Shown: one piece after another, positions 1-13,100 of the stretch
How the letters are laid out: each line of letters begins with the position of its first letter
How positions within the stretch are numbered: position 1 is the stretch's first letter
Source of the DNA: Brasenia schreberi
Taxonomy: Eukaryota > Streptophyta > Magnoliopsida > Nymphaeales > Cabombaceae
Length of the DNA stretch: 64,000 bases
Assembly: GCA_036023115.1 (NCBI GenBank)
Contig: JAYKKT010000079.1
Span: 14,127,501 to 14,191,500, forward strand
Reading direction: 5' to 3'
Made by a program: the position numbers and the translations under genes
The notes under the pieces: generated by a model
What the model saw: the letters and a program-made list of their open reading frames with translations, nothing else
What the model was told of the DNA's origin: nothing
The model's database searches: none

Positions 1-880
1 TATGTTGTTGCACGACCCTAAAATTCTTGAAAATTTTATACTATGTCGGATTGTGTGTGTAGATGAAGTGTTCAAAGTTCCAGGTTAATCGGTATCAAAA
101 AGATGGTAGATTGGCTTTGAATCATTCAATCCATGTGAACCGGGATATACAACTTACAACAAGATGTCAACATGATCGAATGTCGTGATTATTGTAGTAC
201 ATTTATGACCTTGTGTCTTATATCCATATTCATGAGTGCTTCAAGAGTTCAAGCCCCAAACTCCATGAGCCAACCTCATCCAATTGACATTGTCTTGTGG
301 CTTGTATTCATATTCATCAATATAACACAAGTATTCATGAGTGCTTCAATATCTTATAAGAATATGGTCTTTCGAGTAACTCATCCAATTGACATATTTG
401 TATCCTTAAAAAGTAAAGGATGCAAATATGGATACAAGACACAAAGCCATAAATATGTTTCTTGATTTGTGAGGTACTAATTCAATATCTTAAATTAGTC
501 AGATCCTTATTGACTTGCTCTCACTCTCGACTCATTTGAGTTCTTTTATTTTCAGTTATGAGGCACATGTTTTGACAATAAATACAAAAGTGCATTTGAG
601 TGTTTCTTAATTTTTGATCTCTATTTTCTCTTTTTTCATATTATCTTAACTGTATAATTTTTTAATTTATTTAATTTATTTTACTAAGTCAATAACTTAC
701 CATGGTGATAGTTCTTACAACTTAAAAAACAAATAAAAAGTCATTCTTAATAAAAAGACCTATGTCAATACCGCTGAATCAAGAAAGTATGATAGATATA
801 GATAGTGATACTTACATATCATTTATAGAGGAAATTGTTTTACTTCCAGAAGTTCAACACACATGAAGGATGCCCTCCAA
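1..880. other. AT-rich flank, no gene recognised
   Basis: AT-rich sequence in which I recognise no gene. The longest open frame (172-465, 97 codons) is mostly produced by an imperfect direct repeat and has no recognisable domain. The right end runs into the decayed hAT transposase. Confidence 0.5.
231..435. repeat. Imperfect 105-bp tandem duplication
   Basis: The words CATGAGTGCTTCAA (231 and 336) and CTCATCCAATTGACAT (275 and 380) recur at the same offset of 105 bases, so two units of about 105 bp lie side by side with a diverged interior. No function is evident. Confidence 0.6.
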
Positions 881-2290
881 AAGTCAAGTTATAGGAATTT
901 GACTAATTCAAGATTCATTTTCTAAAGTTATATGATAGACAATGTATGGTGAAAGAAGCAAAGCACAACTATTGTGATAAGGTCTACAACCTTAAGCTTG
1001 AAGATGGTTATAGCACCCTAAGAAATCATGTTATAAAAAATATCCAATAATAATAGGTTTAGATGTTCATCAAACTCCATTTTATGTGCAAAAAAGTTCT
1101 TATAGTAATAGATGTGCCTCTATGGGGCTTTTTCACTATAACTCTACTTGAGATAGAGGAGTTTGCACATTTTTTTTAGTAGAATATATTCCATTTAATT
1201 TTGGTAAAAAACTTAGATTTGTTAATTATTTAAAAAATACACAATCCTTTACCTACACCCATTTATAAGTAAACAGTTAGTAGACACATCCATAAATTAT
1301 ATAAAAAGAAAAAAAGAGTTATTAGTATTTTTTAGTTCATTTGAGTGTAGTATCATTGTGTACTGAAATATGTATTGATAAATGACATTTGCTCACTAGA
1401 TAAATGAGAGTTGGTCAATTCAAAAACTTCTTTTTATACTTTATTGTCTTGATAAGTTACACACTATATTATAAGATTTTTGTAACTTAACTTAATAAAG
1501 TTATTGCAAATACTTGCACTATTTCTTAGTTACAAAGAATATGTTAGCCTATTTTAGGTAGTAAATTTTTTCATATTCATTGTACTTATCATGTATTTAA
1601 CTTGTGTGCATAAGATGGTTTAAAGATTATACGACTTGAAATACAACCTATTATAGATATCCTTTATTTTTTTGTGGGTCATCTTAGCATTAGAAATGAA
1701 TTAATAGATTTTTGTGAAAGAAAAAGTAAAAAACCAAGAAAATTCCCAGAAGACATTGGATTTAGAATTTGACCAGTCAAATGTTGTCATTGACTATGTC
1801 TTATAGACTTTATTAAAGTTTATGCACCTTCGTTTTTACAGTCGAATTTGTTTGAGTTTAAGTGAGATGTTTATATGTGTTTTTAAATAATGCTACAAAT
1901 GTATTATCTAGTGTGTACTCTCCAACTTATCACTTATTTGTTTACCAAACTTTAGAAAAGTTCATATCACAATTTCATGAAACTCCTTATAGCATGCATG
2001 CAAAGACAAAAATGACTTTATTATTATATAGATCTTCCTACTATTAGCTTAGTTGATGCTACATTAGATCATAAATTACAATTACAAATCTTAGAAGTGT
2101 AACTGAATACTTATTATTATGCCCTTTCATTAGACAAACTTAAGGATATCAATAGTATAATTAATAATACAATATTGTGTATCAATCAATTATGTATTGA
2201 TTATAGTTTTGCATATAATCATCTTGTTGCATAGGTAGAAGAAGGAAGCACTAGCAATCATACATCATCCTCTTTTGTGACAAGTTTTTT
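880..2290 (+). pseudogene. Decayed hAT (Ac/RICESLEEPER-type) transposase
   Basis: Pieces of a plant hAT transposase lie in family order but in different frames with stops. At about 950-1050 is a BED-finger-like piece (HNYCDKVYNLKLEDGYSTLR then NHVIK). At about 1560-1740 is the piece around FFHIHCTYHVFNLC, GLKII and KSKKPRKFPEDIG, which in this family precedes the conserved RWNST region. At 1862-2047 is NATNVLSSVYSPTYHLF followed by MHAKTKM, the region before the C-terminal dimerisation domain. At about 2170-2290 is a linker-like tail (VEEGSTSNHTSSS). The C-terminal dimerisation domain was not found. The assignment is by remembered family pattern; the element is certainly non-coding as it stands. 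Confidence 0.6.
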
Positions 2291-3050
2291 GGTCATATTT
2301 TAAAATCAAGGCTTAAAAATCATCTAAAATCTATGGATTCGAGGTATATAATGCCACTCATTAACATGAGAACTTGGAAGCTTGAGTTTACCTAATGATT
2401 GAACAAGAGCAAGTTGAGCACTGGTATCCATACTCATCCCAAAACAAACCCAAACCAGATCCAAATTCTTTTTGAAACCGGACACAAAACCGTCCAGGGG
2501 ACGATTCAATTACAGTTTCATGTTCTGGGTAAACCAGAAGTGACAGTTTGGAAATCGTCACTTACGGTTTACCCAGAACTGGACATGTCACAACACACTG
2601 GTATGTAAATATCCAAATTGTATATATTGAGATGCAAATAATTCATTTCATATCCATGAATCTATTTTATTTAGATGCTCATTGAATACCAAAGCCAATA
2701 CCACTTCAAACCGTAGCTAAAATGGGTCCAAAACCAAGTTAAAAACCAGGTTTGGCTTTCTTGGGATCCAATACAAAGGATCTGGATCCACCTCACATAA
2801 ATTGAATCAGATCCATCTTGTTAACCTGGTCCAAATTGGTCCTAGAACGTAATATGGTTCTGACCTGCATCCATATTCAAATGGTCCAAACCCGAAGCTA
2901 AAGCAGACCCAGATCCGAACTAAAATATCGGGAACTAAAATCTCGGGTATGCAGAAACGCATTTTACGACAACTCTTGCAACGTTTTACAATGAAACAGT
3001 GCCGTTTCATAGTGCCTCGGTGACCGACTAATGTCCATTGCCGGCAAACC
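2291..3050. other. Unrecognised stretch with repeated GGTCCAAACC/GGATCC-like words
   Basis: Moderately GC-richer than its surroundings, with recurring words such as GGTCCAAA, AGATCC and GGATCC. It probably belongs to an old repeat. No open frame has a recognisable domain. It contains the hairpin annotated separately. Confidence 0.3.
2522..2579. repeat. 23-bp inverted repeat with 12-nt loop
   Basis: GTTCTGGGTAAACCAGAAGT (from 2522) is the reverse complement, with two mismatches over 23 bases, of the arm at 2557-2579. The loop is 2545-2556. It could form a stem in single-stranded nucleic acid. No terminator or small-RNA role is shown. Confidence 0.7.
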
Positions 3051-4200
3051 TACACGATGTACATGGGAGCCGGACTCAATTGTCTTCAGAAAAGGAGAAA
3101 AGGAAGAAGGGAAAGGGGCAGAAGAAACAACCAACGAGAGAACCAAGCCAAGCAACAGTATGCCATAGTTGGTAGACCAACCAAGGCCCATGATGGCCAC
3201 CGGCATACCCGAGGGCAACGAAAACTGGAAAAACTTCAAAGGGTAACTCTTTCGCAAATCCTCTGAAAGATCCCACTCTTTTGCCGATTCTCGTCGCTGT
3301 TGATTCAACCATCAGTCACATGCCACCTTGTTGGTCGGCCCATTCAAGCCCCGTGGTGTTCACTGGTTTATGCTCTACCAGTCATCAGAATGCCCATCTT
3401 TCCGGCGTTCACCATCTTCTGCACACTCATCAACAAATGTGTATCTTTGAGCATCAGCGGCTGCTCAATTCTCCGTTGTGTACGATTTCCTGTAGCCTTG
3501 TTGCCGTGAAGTTCTGCAGGAGACGTGGATGCCTACACGTCTTGAAGAAGAGAGAGGCCGAGGAAGTGGATGCATTTGAATGCCATTCTTGGCTGCCAAC
3601 CATCGTGGCGTTTCATGATGGCATTGAAGGTCTTTGCATGACGGTGAGCCCTATTTCTTTTTTTTTTTTTTCTGTGCCTTGTTTGGCATGCTGAAACAAT
3701 GCAAACCAAATGCCTAGATGGCTCTTCGATGATACCCATGATTTCATATTATGGTGAAAATGCATGCTTTTAATGACCATTATGGTATCGTATGCAGGTA
3801 ACGTCAAAACCGAATGCACATGGCCATCCATGAGAGGTCATGGCCAAAGCATGCTGTGTTATGTTGGCAAGACAGTGAGATCACTTAGTATGTTGATATC
3901 TCTTCTTAAAGGATGCAAATGGACGTTGCTTAAGCCCAAAGAATGTTGGAGCCGCTTGTGTCCGAGAAAAATTACTGATACTGATAGAGTCGAATCATTC
4001 TACTATTTGTGATTATGCTATATTATGTTTGCAAGACAGTGAGATCACTTAGCACTTAGCATATTGATATCTCTTCTTAAAGGATGTAAGTGGACGTTGC
4101 TTGAGCCAAAAGAATGCTGGAGTGGGTTCTGCAAGATACAGATTGCTGATAGTGATAGAGTCAAATCATTCTACTAGTTGTGATTTAATGAAATTTGTAT
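3051..4200. other. Unrecognised region with overlapping ORFs on both strands
   Basis: The base composition looks more like coding DNA than the flanks. Open frames include minus 2964-3308 (114 codons, with a hydrophobic stretch around GILLLGLVLSLVVSS), plus 3281-3694 (137 codons, ending in a T-homopolymer-encoded run of F) and plus 3764-4012 (82 codons). None carries a domain I recognise. The plus frame at 3764-4012 is partly duplicated downstream with an internal stop, which argues for a decayed gene fragment or repeat. Confidence 0.3.
3858..4180 (+). repeat. Tandem duplication of about 160 bp
   Basis: Both 3858-4013 and about 4021-4180 contain GCAAGACAGTGAGATCACTT, ATCTCTTCTTAAAGGATG, TGGACGTTGCTT, GATAGAGTC and AATCATTCTACTA in the same order. 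The second copy has a small insertion (CACTTAGCA) that puts a stop in the frame open in the first copy. Confidence 0.75.
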
Positions 4201-4728
4201 ATAAAAAAGAAACAGCAAAGAAGCAAAAAATATTGGGGACTATCTTCAAGACATTGTAACATATCACAATTTCCTTTAAGTTTAAGTGTTACTATCGGAT
4301 TTAATTTTCGGGATGCAAGCTGCTCCTTATGAATTTTTTAGGATAAATTGAAGACCTCTTGACTTGTCTTAGTACAAACATAGCTAAAACATAAAATTGA
4401 TAATATTAACAGAATAATACATTTTTTTATATTCTTTTTAAAAAGAGTAACATGAAATTAAGTTTATCTGGATACAATGGAACTTGAGAAAGATGCTTCA
4501 TTTTCCATAATCCAGGATTCAACTCTTCACTAATTCTATACTTCACACCCTCTTACATCTATCAGTGGGACTGGATAGCAAGACAATTTAATTATACATG
4601 ATTTTTTAGTTGCCAGTGCTTTGAGATAGCAGAAAGTTGGCCACTAGGAGTTCACTAGCACTTGGATAGGTATGAGTTGATCAAGATGGGAGCCGAACCC
4701 GACCTAATATGTATATGTATGCATAAGA

Positions 4729-4747
4729 ACACACACACACACACACA

Positions 4748-4800
<53 letters not shown>
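4729..4800. repeat. Compound microsatellite (AC)n(AT)n
   Basis: About ten AC units run into about 25 AT units with one interrupting GC. Confidence 0.95.
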
Positions 4801-4806
<6 letters not shown>

Positions 4807-5239
4807 AAACTTTACAGAAGCTTCCCCTTGACTTTTTTCTGTTGGTATTTATCTTCAGTTTTTTTCACACAATCCTTAGTTTTCACTATTATCATATTTA
4901 AGGCAATTTCGCAATGCCGTTACCTTTAGTTTCGCATGGCACATTAGACACCAGGTCAACTTATATTAATCTATTAAGTTATCATATCTGCACCACCTTC
5001 CATGACCAATTATCTTTGATATTATATTTAAATACTAATTAGATCTAAATAATGATAAATATTAAAGATTAAGTTTCATATTAATATTTATTATATGTAA
5101 AATTTAATAGTATTAAGTTTACATTAAATTTCAGTTTGGTATTATAATAAATTAGTAAACTAGTTCTCATTAAGTTTTACTTCATTAAATATTAATTTTA
5201 GTATTACTAATATTAAATTTAAATATTACTGAAAATTAT

Positions 5240-5357
<118 letters not shown>

Positions 5358-6618
5358 CTTATAGTGGCAGACAAGCTTTTAAGAAGACATGAAAAGGGTT
5401 CCTTCATTGACTTTGCATAAACATTCTCCTAAAAGGAGAATGAAACCCAAAAGGAATCAGGCTGCGTATACTATAATATAGAAACTACCGGTCTAAGATC
5501 GCCAAAAAAAGAAACTAGCGGTCTAACATATGGCATGGGCCTTTTGGTCATTAATGTTTGAGGATAGCACTGTCCCATTTGCTTTATCGCAGAGATGCCA
5601 GTCTTATAATAAATTAAGATTCCATTGGTTTTGCATATGTTCTCAAATTCGCATCAATCACATTGTCTAGGCATTGCAATTTTGTGTTTTGGGTAGTGTT
5701 CGTGTTGTGTTTCATATTTGAGTTAAGTTCAGGTTAAACGAATAAGACCTGATTTTTGGTCACTGTGGATTGGGGCTCGTAATTTTAGATCTACCGTGAT
5801 AACCCATCCTGAAAAATCTGTGTCAAGGTTGGGTTAAGCGCACCTTGGGTCTGGTCAGATTCTAACCCTGAAACTCCAGAAAAAGTTGGGTAGGGTATGA
5901 GCAGACACGAGTCGATTAGCTTTTGTGTTTAAGCATTGGGCGGACACAGACCTTAAACAAGGTAAACACACATTTTCTCTGCTTTTAATATTCATTTTTT
6001 AACCAAACTGTAGCGTAACATGATACATACAACTCAAACGTTAGCATTTGCATTTAAGCAATTGATTGATATAAACCAAGTGATATCACAATGTAATTGC
6101 TACATTAATTAAATAAAATAAGAGAATAAATTAAGTTCACATGGGTGGTGTGAGCGAAGGGACCTATAAAGGTGGGAGTGGAGAGAAGTGACAACTTTGG
6201 TTGTACATAAAGGACGAGAACAAATAATGAAAGAAAGTTGCATGAGATGAATACCCTTTTGTGGCTTTGACATCATACTCAAAGACTCCTCATTCAGCAC
6301 ACCATTCTCTTTTTGCACTGGTCTTCTTTTTTTTTTTTTTTATAGAATAAGATTAGAGAGAGAAACTCCACAGAAGGTAGCAGTTTTAGATTCTAACGCA
6401 ACTCATAATTATTTTGAAATCTTAGCCATCTATTTTTGTGATAGACGGTTGTTATCTTTTTGTGTCTATAGGACCTACTAAGTGAATCGAACAGCCGTTC
6501 ATCAAGAAATTGGAGGACTAACATTTCATGTGATGCATCATCTGTGCTGCTTTCCCTTAGGAGAGAGGCAGAGATGAATGATGAAACACTCCAATTTCCT
6601 CGGCTACTAGGAGGATAT

Positions 6619-6619
<1 letters not shown>

Positions 6620-6692
<73 letters not shown>
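6620..6692. repeat. (AT)n microsatellite upstream of the transporter gene
   Basis: About 35 AT/TA units, some 350 bases before the chosen start codon, with one early C interruption. Confidence 0.95.
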
Positions 6693-6698
<6 letters not shown>

Positions 6699-6972
6699 GA
6701 TCGGACGGTCAGGAGCAATTATGACTGCCATCTACGTTCCAAGAAATGTTATCAACCGTTGCTTTTTCAACCTGACCATAATTAGTTTAGTTTCGTCATT
6801 TCATTGATTCCCTTGTTTCTTATTCTTAACAGGTTTATCGCTAATCGGTTTATATTCTCGTCTTTTCATCTATTCCTTTGTTTCTCTCTTAACTGCTTCG
6901 ATCTTCTTTGGAAGGAGCGCACTCTGAAAAGAATATGTTTGCGTCTGCCTACCTGTGAAATTCTTATTGTCC

Positions 6973-6974
<2 letters not shown>

Positions 6975-7040
<66 letters not shown>
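6975..7040 (+). repeat. (GA)33 microsatellite ending at the start codon
   Basis: An uninterrupted GA run stops exactly one base before the ATG at 7041. GA/CT runs in plant 5' leaders are common and can bind BPC-type GAGA factors (family knowledge; binding is not shown here). In the frame of the gene the run would read Glu-Arg repeats, because the frame is open from 6804. Translation from an upstream ATG would therefore add a charged N-terminal extension; I consider this unlikely. Confidence 0.9.
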
Positions 7041-7043
<3 letters not shown>

Positions 7044-7179
7044 TCTTGTCCAGAATGGGTAAGGGAGAGGATGGCTTGGTTCAGGTCGAGATTGACATTG
7101 GTGGCTTTAATTCTTGGGCAGACTGTTTCCCTCCTCGTTACATCAACCGGTTTATCCTCTTCGGAGCTGTCCAGAAGAG
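7041..7179 (+). CDS. Transporter exon 1 (residues 1-46)
   Basis: Begins at ATG and ends phase 1 at AGAAGAG|GTCTGT. It encodes the short cytosolic N-terminus and the first membrane segment ([20 protein letters not shown], about residues 17-36), followed by SSELSRR. The intron is only 87 bp. Confidence 0.9.
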
Positions 7180-10100
7180 GTCTGTCTCTGTCTCTCTCCC
7201 CTGTAGTGTGGTACTTATAAGTTTCTAATCTCTGTTTTCTCAATGTGGGGTTTTTGAAAATGTAAGGAATCAATGCACCAACGTCGCAATCTTTTATGAA
7301 CTACGTTCTTCTGGCAGTAGTATACGGAGGACTTGTGCTTCACCGAAGGAAAGGGCTCCATGTAAACGTCTCTTCTCCTTTTCTCCTTTATTTAGTCCAG
7401 TATAGTTTGATGGGCGGCAGTTGAAGTTGGTCATGCATGAGCGTCTATAAACAGTAATAAGAGAAACTTGTTTATCAAAAAATGCTAATATGACACAACC
7501 TCGAGCTCAATGACGACAATGAATTGATGTAGCCTACCCGACTTAGTTTGGGGAAAGGATTGGTTTTGGTTTTGTTGAGAGAATTTTGTTCCCCAAAATT
7601 TGTGCGTATTATGAGACGTGGAGGACATTGTCCGAGAAGAGAAATCACATTGTTTTAATATCACTGAATTTAATGGAGTAGTGAACTCTCTTCATGCATC
7701 CTTGCATATGCGCATGGCTATTTGCAAGCTTCCCATGTGTTAGATTCCAGGTATAGGTTTTTCGCATTTATTTGTTTTATCAAGGAAGTTGATGGTGAAA
7801 CCGATGGGGTAGTGGTATGAAATTTAAGAAGGGGCTATGGTAGAAAGACTAAATCTGTGGTCTTGCCTGTGTGGATTTTGAAAGAAGTGACGGTTCTCAA
7901 CTCTTGAACATGTGGCTTTTAACTAGCAACCGAACCTTTATTTATTGACTTCTCACTGTATTTAGTTCTGGCCTTTAGTTTCACTCTTGTTGATGAGTTT
8001 CCAGTGTTAACATTTGTCTAAATTTGATCTGCATTATGTTTGTTTTGATGGGATATATTCATAGAATGTGTCACAGTCTGATCTTTTTCTAGTTGTGCCC
8101 AAAGTTCAAGCACTAGTACAGATGATACGAAGAATATGGAAGTTGGAAGAAGCAACCTGTATAATTTGTTCTTCTTCTAATATGGACAAGATTTACGATT
8201 GTTGAGACTTTTGCCTTTGCTTCTTGTGCAGTTTCAGGCATTATGGTTACCAACTTACCATTCGTTGTGCCAAATGGAGTTATATATTAGAAGGATTGAA
8301 ACCAGGATAGAGTTCTCCTCAAAAACAAAGTTTAATGGACATTGGGTCAAATGTGTTTCATAAGCTGTTTTTGTGGTCAAGATCAAATCTTAGATACACT
8401 TTTTTGGGGAATATTGAGCATTTTTAACTTAGGGCGTGTAAAAGATCCATTGGTGGCGCTAGGTGACATCAAACTAGGCCAAGGTCCAACTGGAACTCAA
8501 ATTTCACGGACCCATAACAAGGAAAAGGGATGCTTTTATCTCCGTCAGCCTAAGCCTCAGCTGCTATATTGACCTGAATGTTAGTTTCACTTTTATCACT
8601 ATGCTCTATTCACATTAGGCTTGATAAGCCTTCTGACACTTCACATGTGTACTGTCCATAGATCAAAATAATAAGTGGTAGGCTATCGATTTGCAGACAT
8701 AAACCATTCTGCTAGCTGAACACTGAAATCAGTATGTTTGGGCATGGAAAGAAGGCCCATGTTTTTCATCTCAATAAGTTGACATTTCTTCATGGAAGAA
8801 TTTCTCTTCATGGATAAGTGAAACGTGCACCTATGCAAACAAAAGGCTCATTTTATTCAGGTTTTCTCCTTTGAAATTGTTTGGCTTGTATTCCTTGTCT
8901 GCTTTTGCTTTTTCACAATTTCATATGATTCTCAATTGTAATCATGTTGAAATATATTTTTGATTACCCTATCTGCTTTTGGAGTGCTCTTGCTTATCTT
9001 ATTGTCTCAATTAATGAATCGTACAAACTTGGAAATAATATCCTTTGACTATTCCTCCACCATGCTTGGCATGGTGTTCATACTGCAAGATAATATAATA
9101 CTTACCCTTTCATTTCCCCCTCTTTTATGCAGGCCAAATGGTATTACTATTTAGTGCTTGCAATTATTGATGTTGAAGCAAATTATCTTGGTATGTGTGC
9201 TTGTCTGTGCTTATGTGGCATTCTTTTCAAGTTTCCGATATCATAAGTTCAAAGGTGGAACTCTTATGTTTGAGAGCTGGATCAGGAAACAAGTTAACCT
9301 TATAAATCTATAGAACTTTGATGGTTTTAAGCTTCTTGTATCCAATTCCTTGTAACCATTTGGAATTCAGCTTTCCAAATCAGTAAATACTAAGCTCCAA
9401 CTCAAACACGAGTGTAGGCTGTACATTCCAGTAATTTTCCTTATTGATTCACTCGGAAATAGCAAACAAAATCTATTCATGGCAGAACATTGTAAGTATA
9501 TGAGCACTTACTCTCTGTTTAATGGGAAAAGGAGAAGTAGCAGCAGCCTATAGTTATGGAAAGGGGTTTTGGTAGTGGAGGAGTGGGAGAGTGCTACTTT
9601 TCTATTTTCCTTTGTAACCAAACTAAAATGGGTTCTATTTGGATGTCCTCCATATTGTTTTACCTTTTCAGCAACCTGATTATCAAATTAGTTTACAGTT
9701 TTCTTTCAGAATATTGATTTCCATAACATCACTGTCTATTGTTGTTGCCTCCTACCCACCAATTTTAGTTTTGTACTTCTTTTCTTCTTTATAGAGTCTT
9801 TTCTGGATGCTAGTTTTTATTCACTTTCCTAATGCAGTGGTGAAGGCATATCAATATACGTCTCTCACAAGTGTAATGCTGCTGGATTGCTGGACGATTC
9901 CTTGTGTCATATTCCTTACATGGATGTTTCTAAAAACTCGTTATGGCCTATTGAAGTTTACTGGTGTAGCTATTTGTGTTGCTGGGCTTATTACAGTTGT
10001 TTTTTCAGATGTTCATGCAAGTGATAGAGCAAGTGAGTCACTTCATTATTTTGGATCTTTTATCATTCTCTGTTTATTTGTTAAAACATTTCTCTTATTT

Positions 10101-13100
10101 TCTTGCTGTTAATGAGTAATGTATTTGAATTATGCCTAAATCTCTCTTGCATTCTCATTGTTCTCTTAATGAAATAGTATAGGGAGCTTAGGAATGCAAT
10201 ATTATCTGAAATTGGTTACGTCTTTTGTGGTGCCTGTATTACGAGCGTTGAAGGGATCACACTTCCCCAATGTGAGGATATACAGGATCCAATATTTTAG
10301 TCCATCATCCTCTGCTGATGGACATAATTCCATTTGCCCCAGGTACTGCTGCTATTTTGGCAAGTGTTCGAGTTCCAGACAATATCTTGTTAAGTTGAAA
10401 GATATCATGAAAAAGTTATGTTTCATTTGTAAGAAAATGATCCTTCAAGTTGCTTGAGGAATCCCAACCAATTGTCAAATGAACAAACCAAAAATAGCCA
10501 GGAAACCGATTCACCAAAAGCTTGTGTTTCAATGCTCAATATAAGTCAAATATCAAAACAATCAAGGGTCAAACAAATGTCAAGGTGCTGCAAAAAACAT
10601 GCTTTATTAAGAGATAAGAGGCTTGTTAATTGTAATAAGTACATGGGCCATTAGGGCCCGTGTTTGTACTAAGACTGGCCAGTCAACTAGCCGTTGGAGG
10701 CAGCTGGCCTCTAACGGCTAGTTAACTGGCTGTTGGGGGGCTGTGCTGTGCACAGTCATTGGGACTGTGCTGTAGCACAGCAGGCAGTCAACCCTCAAGG
10801 CTGACCCTACTAGCCGTTGGAGGCAAGCTGGCCTCCAACGGCTAGTTGAATAGCCGTTAGGTTGTGCTGTGCACAGCAGCCAGCCCTCAAGGGCTGGCCT
10901 TTTCAACTCTTTTCACTCTTATATGTTGTACATTGTTCTCTATAAATACCTCACTCTATCATCAATAAGATTATGCTGTCATTGGAAAGCTTTTGTTTGA
11001 TGTTTGACTTGCTTCCACATTCTTGTTGAGATATTTGTGTTGGACATCCATATTTGGATGATTTGAGTCCTTGGCGCTTTGACAAATTGGTTTTGGATGC
11101 TTCAACCTTCGATTATCGACAACAATTTACATGGTATCAGAGCCTCGGATTGAAGAAATCGAGTGCATTGAAAAACATGCTACGAGTGTAAATTTCGAGA
11201 AATCTCACCAAACTTGAGGTTAGTTTAAATCTTTTGATTTTGCATGAAATAGAAAGCAAAAATGAGACATTTAGATGTATCCTTGACCCAAAATGCTATC
11301 AAAGTTGGGCAAGGACAATGAAAAAATATTTTTTATCAAAAGATTTTTGGGATTATATTGATGGAACGATAAAAGAACCAATTTTGAATATTGATGGTTT
11401 GAATGATGATGAGATTGTTAAAGCTCATGAACAATATAAGCAAGACTTAAAATCATGGGAAAAAATGAATGCAAAAATTACTTGGATTATTTGTCAAAAT
11501 GTATATGAAAAGCTTAGAAATAGAATTAGTGCTTTCGAAAATGCATTTGAAACTTGGGAATATTTGAAAAAATTTCATTCTCAAGATGATTTTGTTTTTC
11601 AAATCGATTTGATGGAAAGAATAATAATGCTTAAACAAGAAAATTTAAGCATTAGAGACTATCATAACAAGTTTTCAGAATTATGGACACAACTTAGGAG
11701 CTTTGATAAATTTGGAAAACTTAAAAAATTAGATGAATTTCAAAGAGTTTTTGGACACTCAATATTTCTTTTTGTTCATGCGTGGGTTTAGAGATGAATT
11801 TGAAAATACTAGATCAAATTTAATACATAGAAAACCTAGACCTAGAGGAGACTCGTTCTTGGCTAACCTTGTTATGGAGGAAGTAAGGTTGAAAAATATT
11901 AATATTGCAAAAGAAGACGTTCTTGTCGCCTCCAAACGAGGAGTCAACATGAAGACATACAAACCTCCGCATGCAAAAAATGAAGGATCAAAGAAACCCA
12001 TGGGCCCGTGGCCAACAAATGACACCATTTATCACTATTGCAAGGAAAGTGGGTATATCAAAACCACTTGTTCTCTTTTTCGGAAAAAGTTTGGAAATGT
12101 GGGAGCCGTAGAAGAAAAAGAAGGAGGAGTTTTGCCCAACAACATTAAGACATACATAGAATAAATGTTTAAGGAAAAAGCAAGCATATCCGGGAACGCT
12201 CTATCCACCTCTCAAGGTATGTCTTGATTTTTAGATTCGGGTGCGTCTTTTTATATGTCTCATTGTAAAAATTCCTTGAATGAATCTTATGAAACCGTTC
12301 GAAAACATGTGTTTACGGCCAATGGTACAAAACTTCAAATTAAGAAAATAGGAAATTTTGAAAAAGAAAATTTTAAAATCTAAAATATAAGCTTTATACA
12401 AACTTAATTTGAACTTACTTTCGGTTGCTCAAATTTGTGATAATGATTGTTAGTCACTTTCTCAACCAAACATTGTATGGTGCAGGATCACCTATCGAGG
12501 AAGGTGATTGGTCAAGGCTATAGAGAAAGTGGACTATACAAAATGGATTATCTTGTTATGCCAAATTTTGAGTCTTGTAATATAGCCCAAGATGCTATTC
12601 TTTGGCATAAAAGACTTGGACATTTAGATTTAGAAAGATTATGTAAAATTTTCTTGGTGAAAAAGATTAGAGAACAAAAGTTTGAATGTAAAGAGTGTAT
12701 TCTTTTGAAGATGTATCATCTTCCTTTTGGAGAAAGAAACTATGTACCGAACAAAGCTTTTGATTTAATACATTCGGATGTTTGGGGCCCTGCGCCCGTT
12801 GTTTCTAAGGGAGGAGTTAAATACTATGTGATATTTGTAGATGACTTTACTCGTTTTACCTGGATATATCTCTTGAAGCATAAATCAGAAGTATTTGAGA
12901 AATTTGTAATCTTTTGCAACATTTGCAACATGATCAAAAATCAATTTGGAGCCACCATTAAGATTTTTAGATCGGATTCATAAGGGAAATACATGTTAAA
13001 TGAATTTCAAAAATTTATTGAATCAAATGGGATTTTTCATCAAAAGTCATGCACTAAAACTCTTCTAACAAAATGGGTTGGCTGAAAGGAAACATAGACA

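Noticed and set aside
172..465. 97-codon plus ORF
   Set aside because: Largely an imperfect 105-bp tandem repeat, with no domain or splice context.
6804..7040. N-terminal extension of the transporter with Glu-Arg repeats
   Set aside because: The family starts shortly before the first membrane segment, and the microsatellite is far more likely to be 5' leader.
6866..7273. Minus-strand ORF with a long Leu-Ser repeat
   Set aside because: It is the complement of the GA microsatellite and transporter exon 1; no independent coding evidence.
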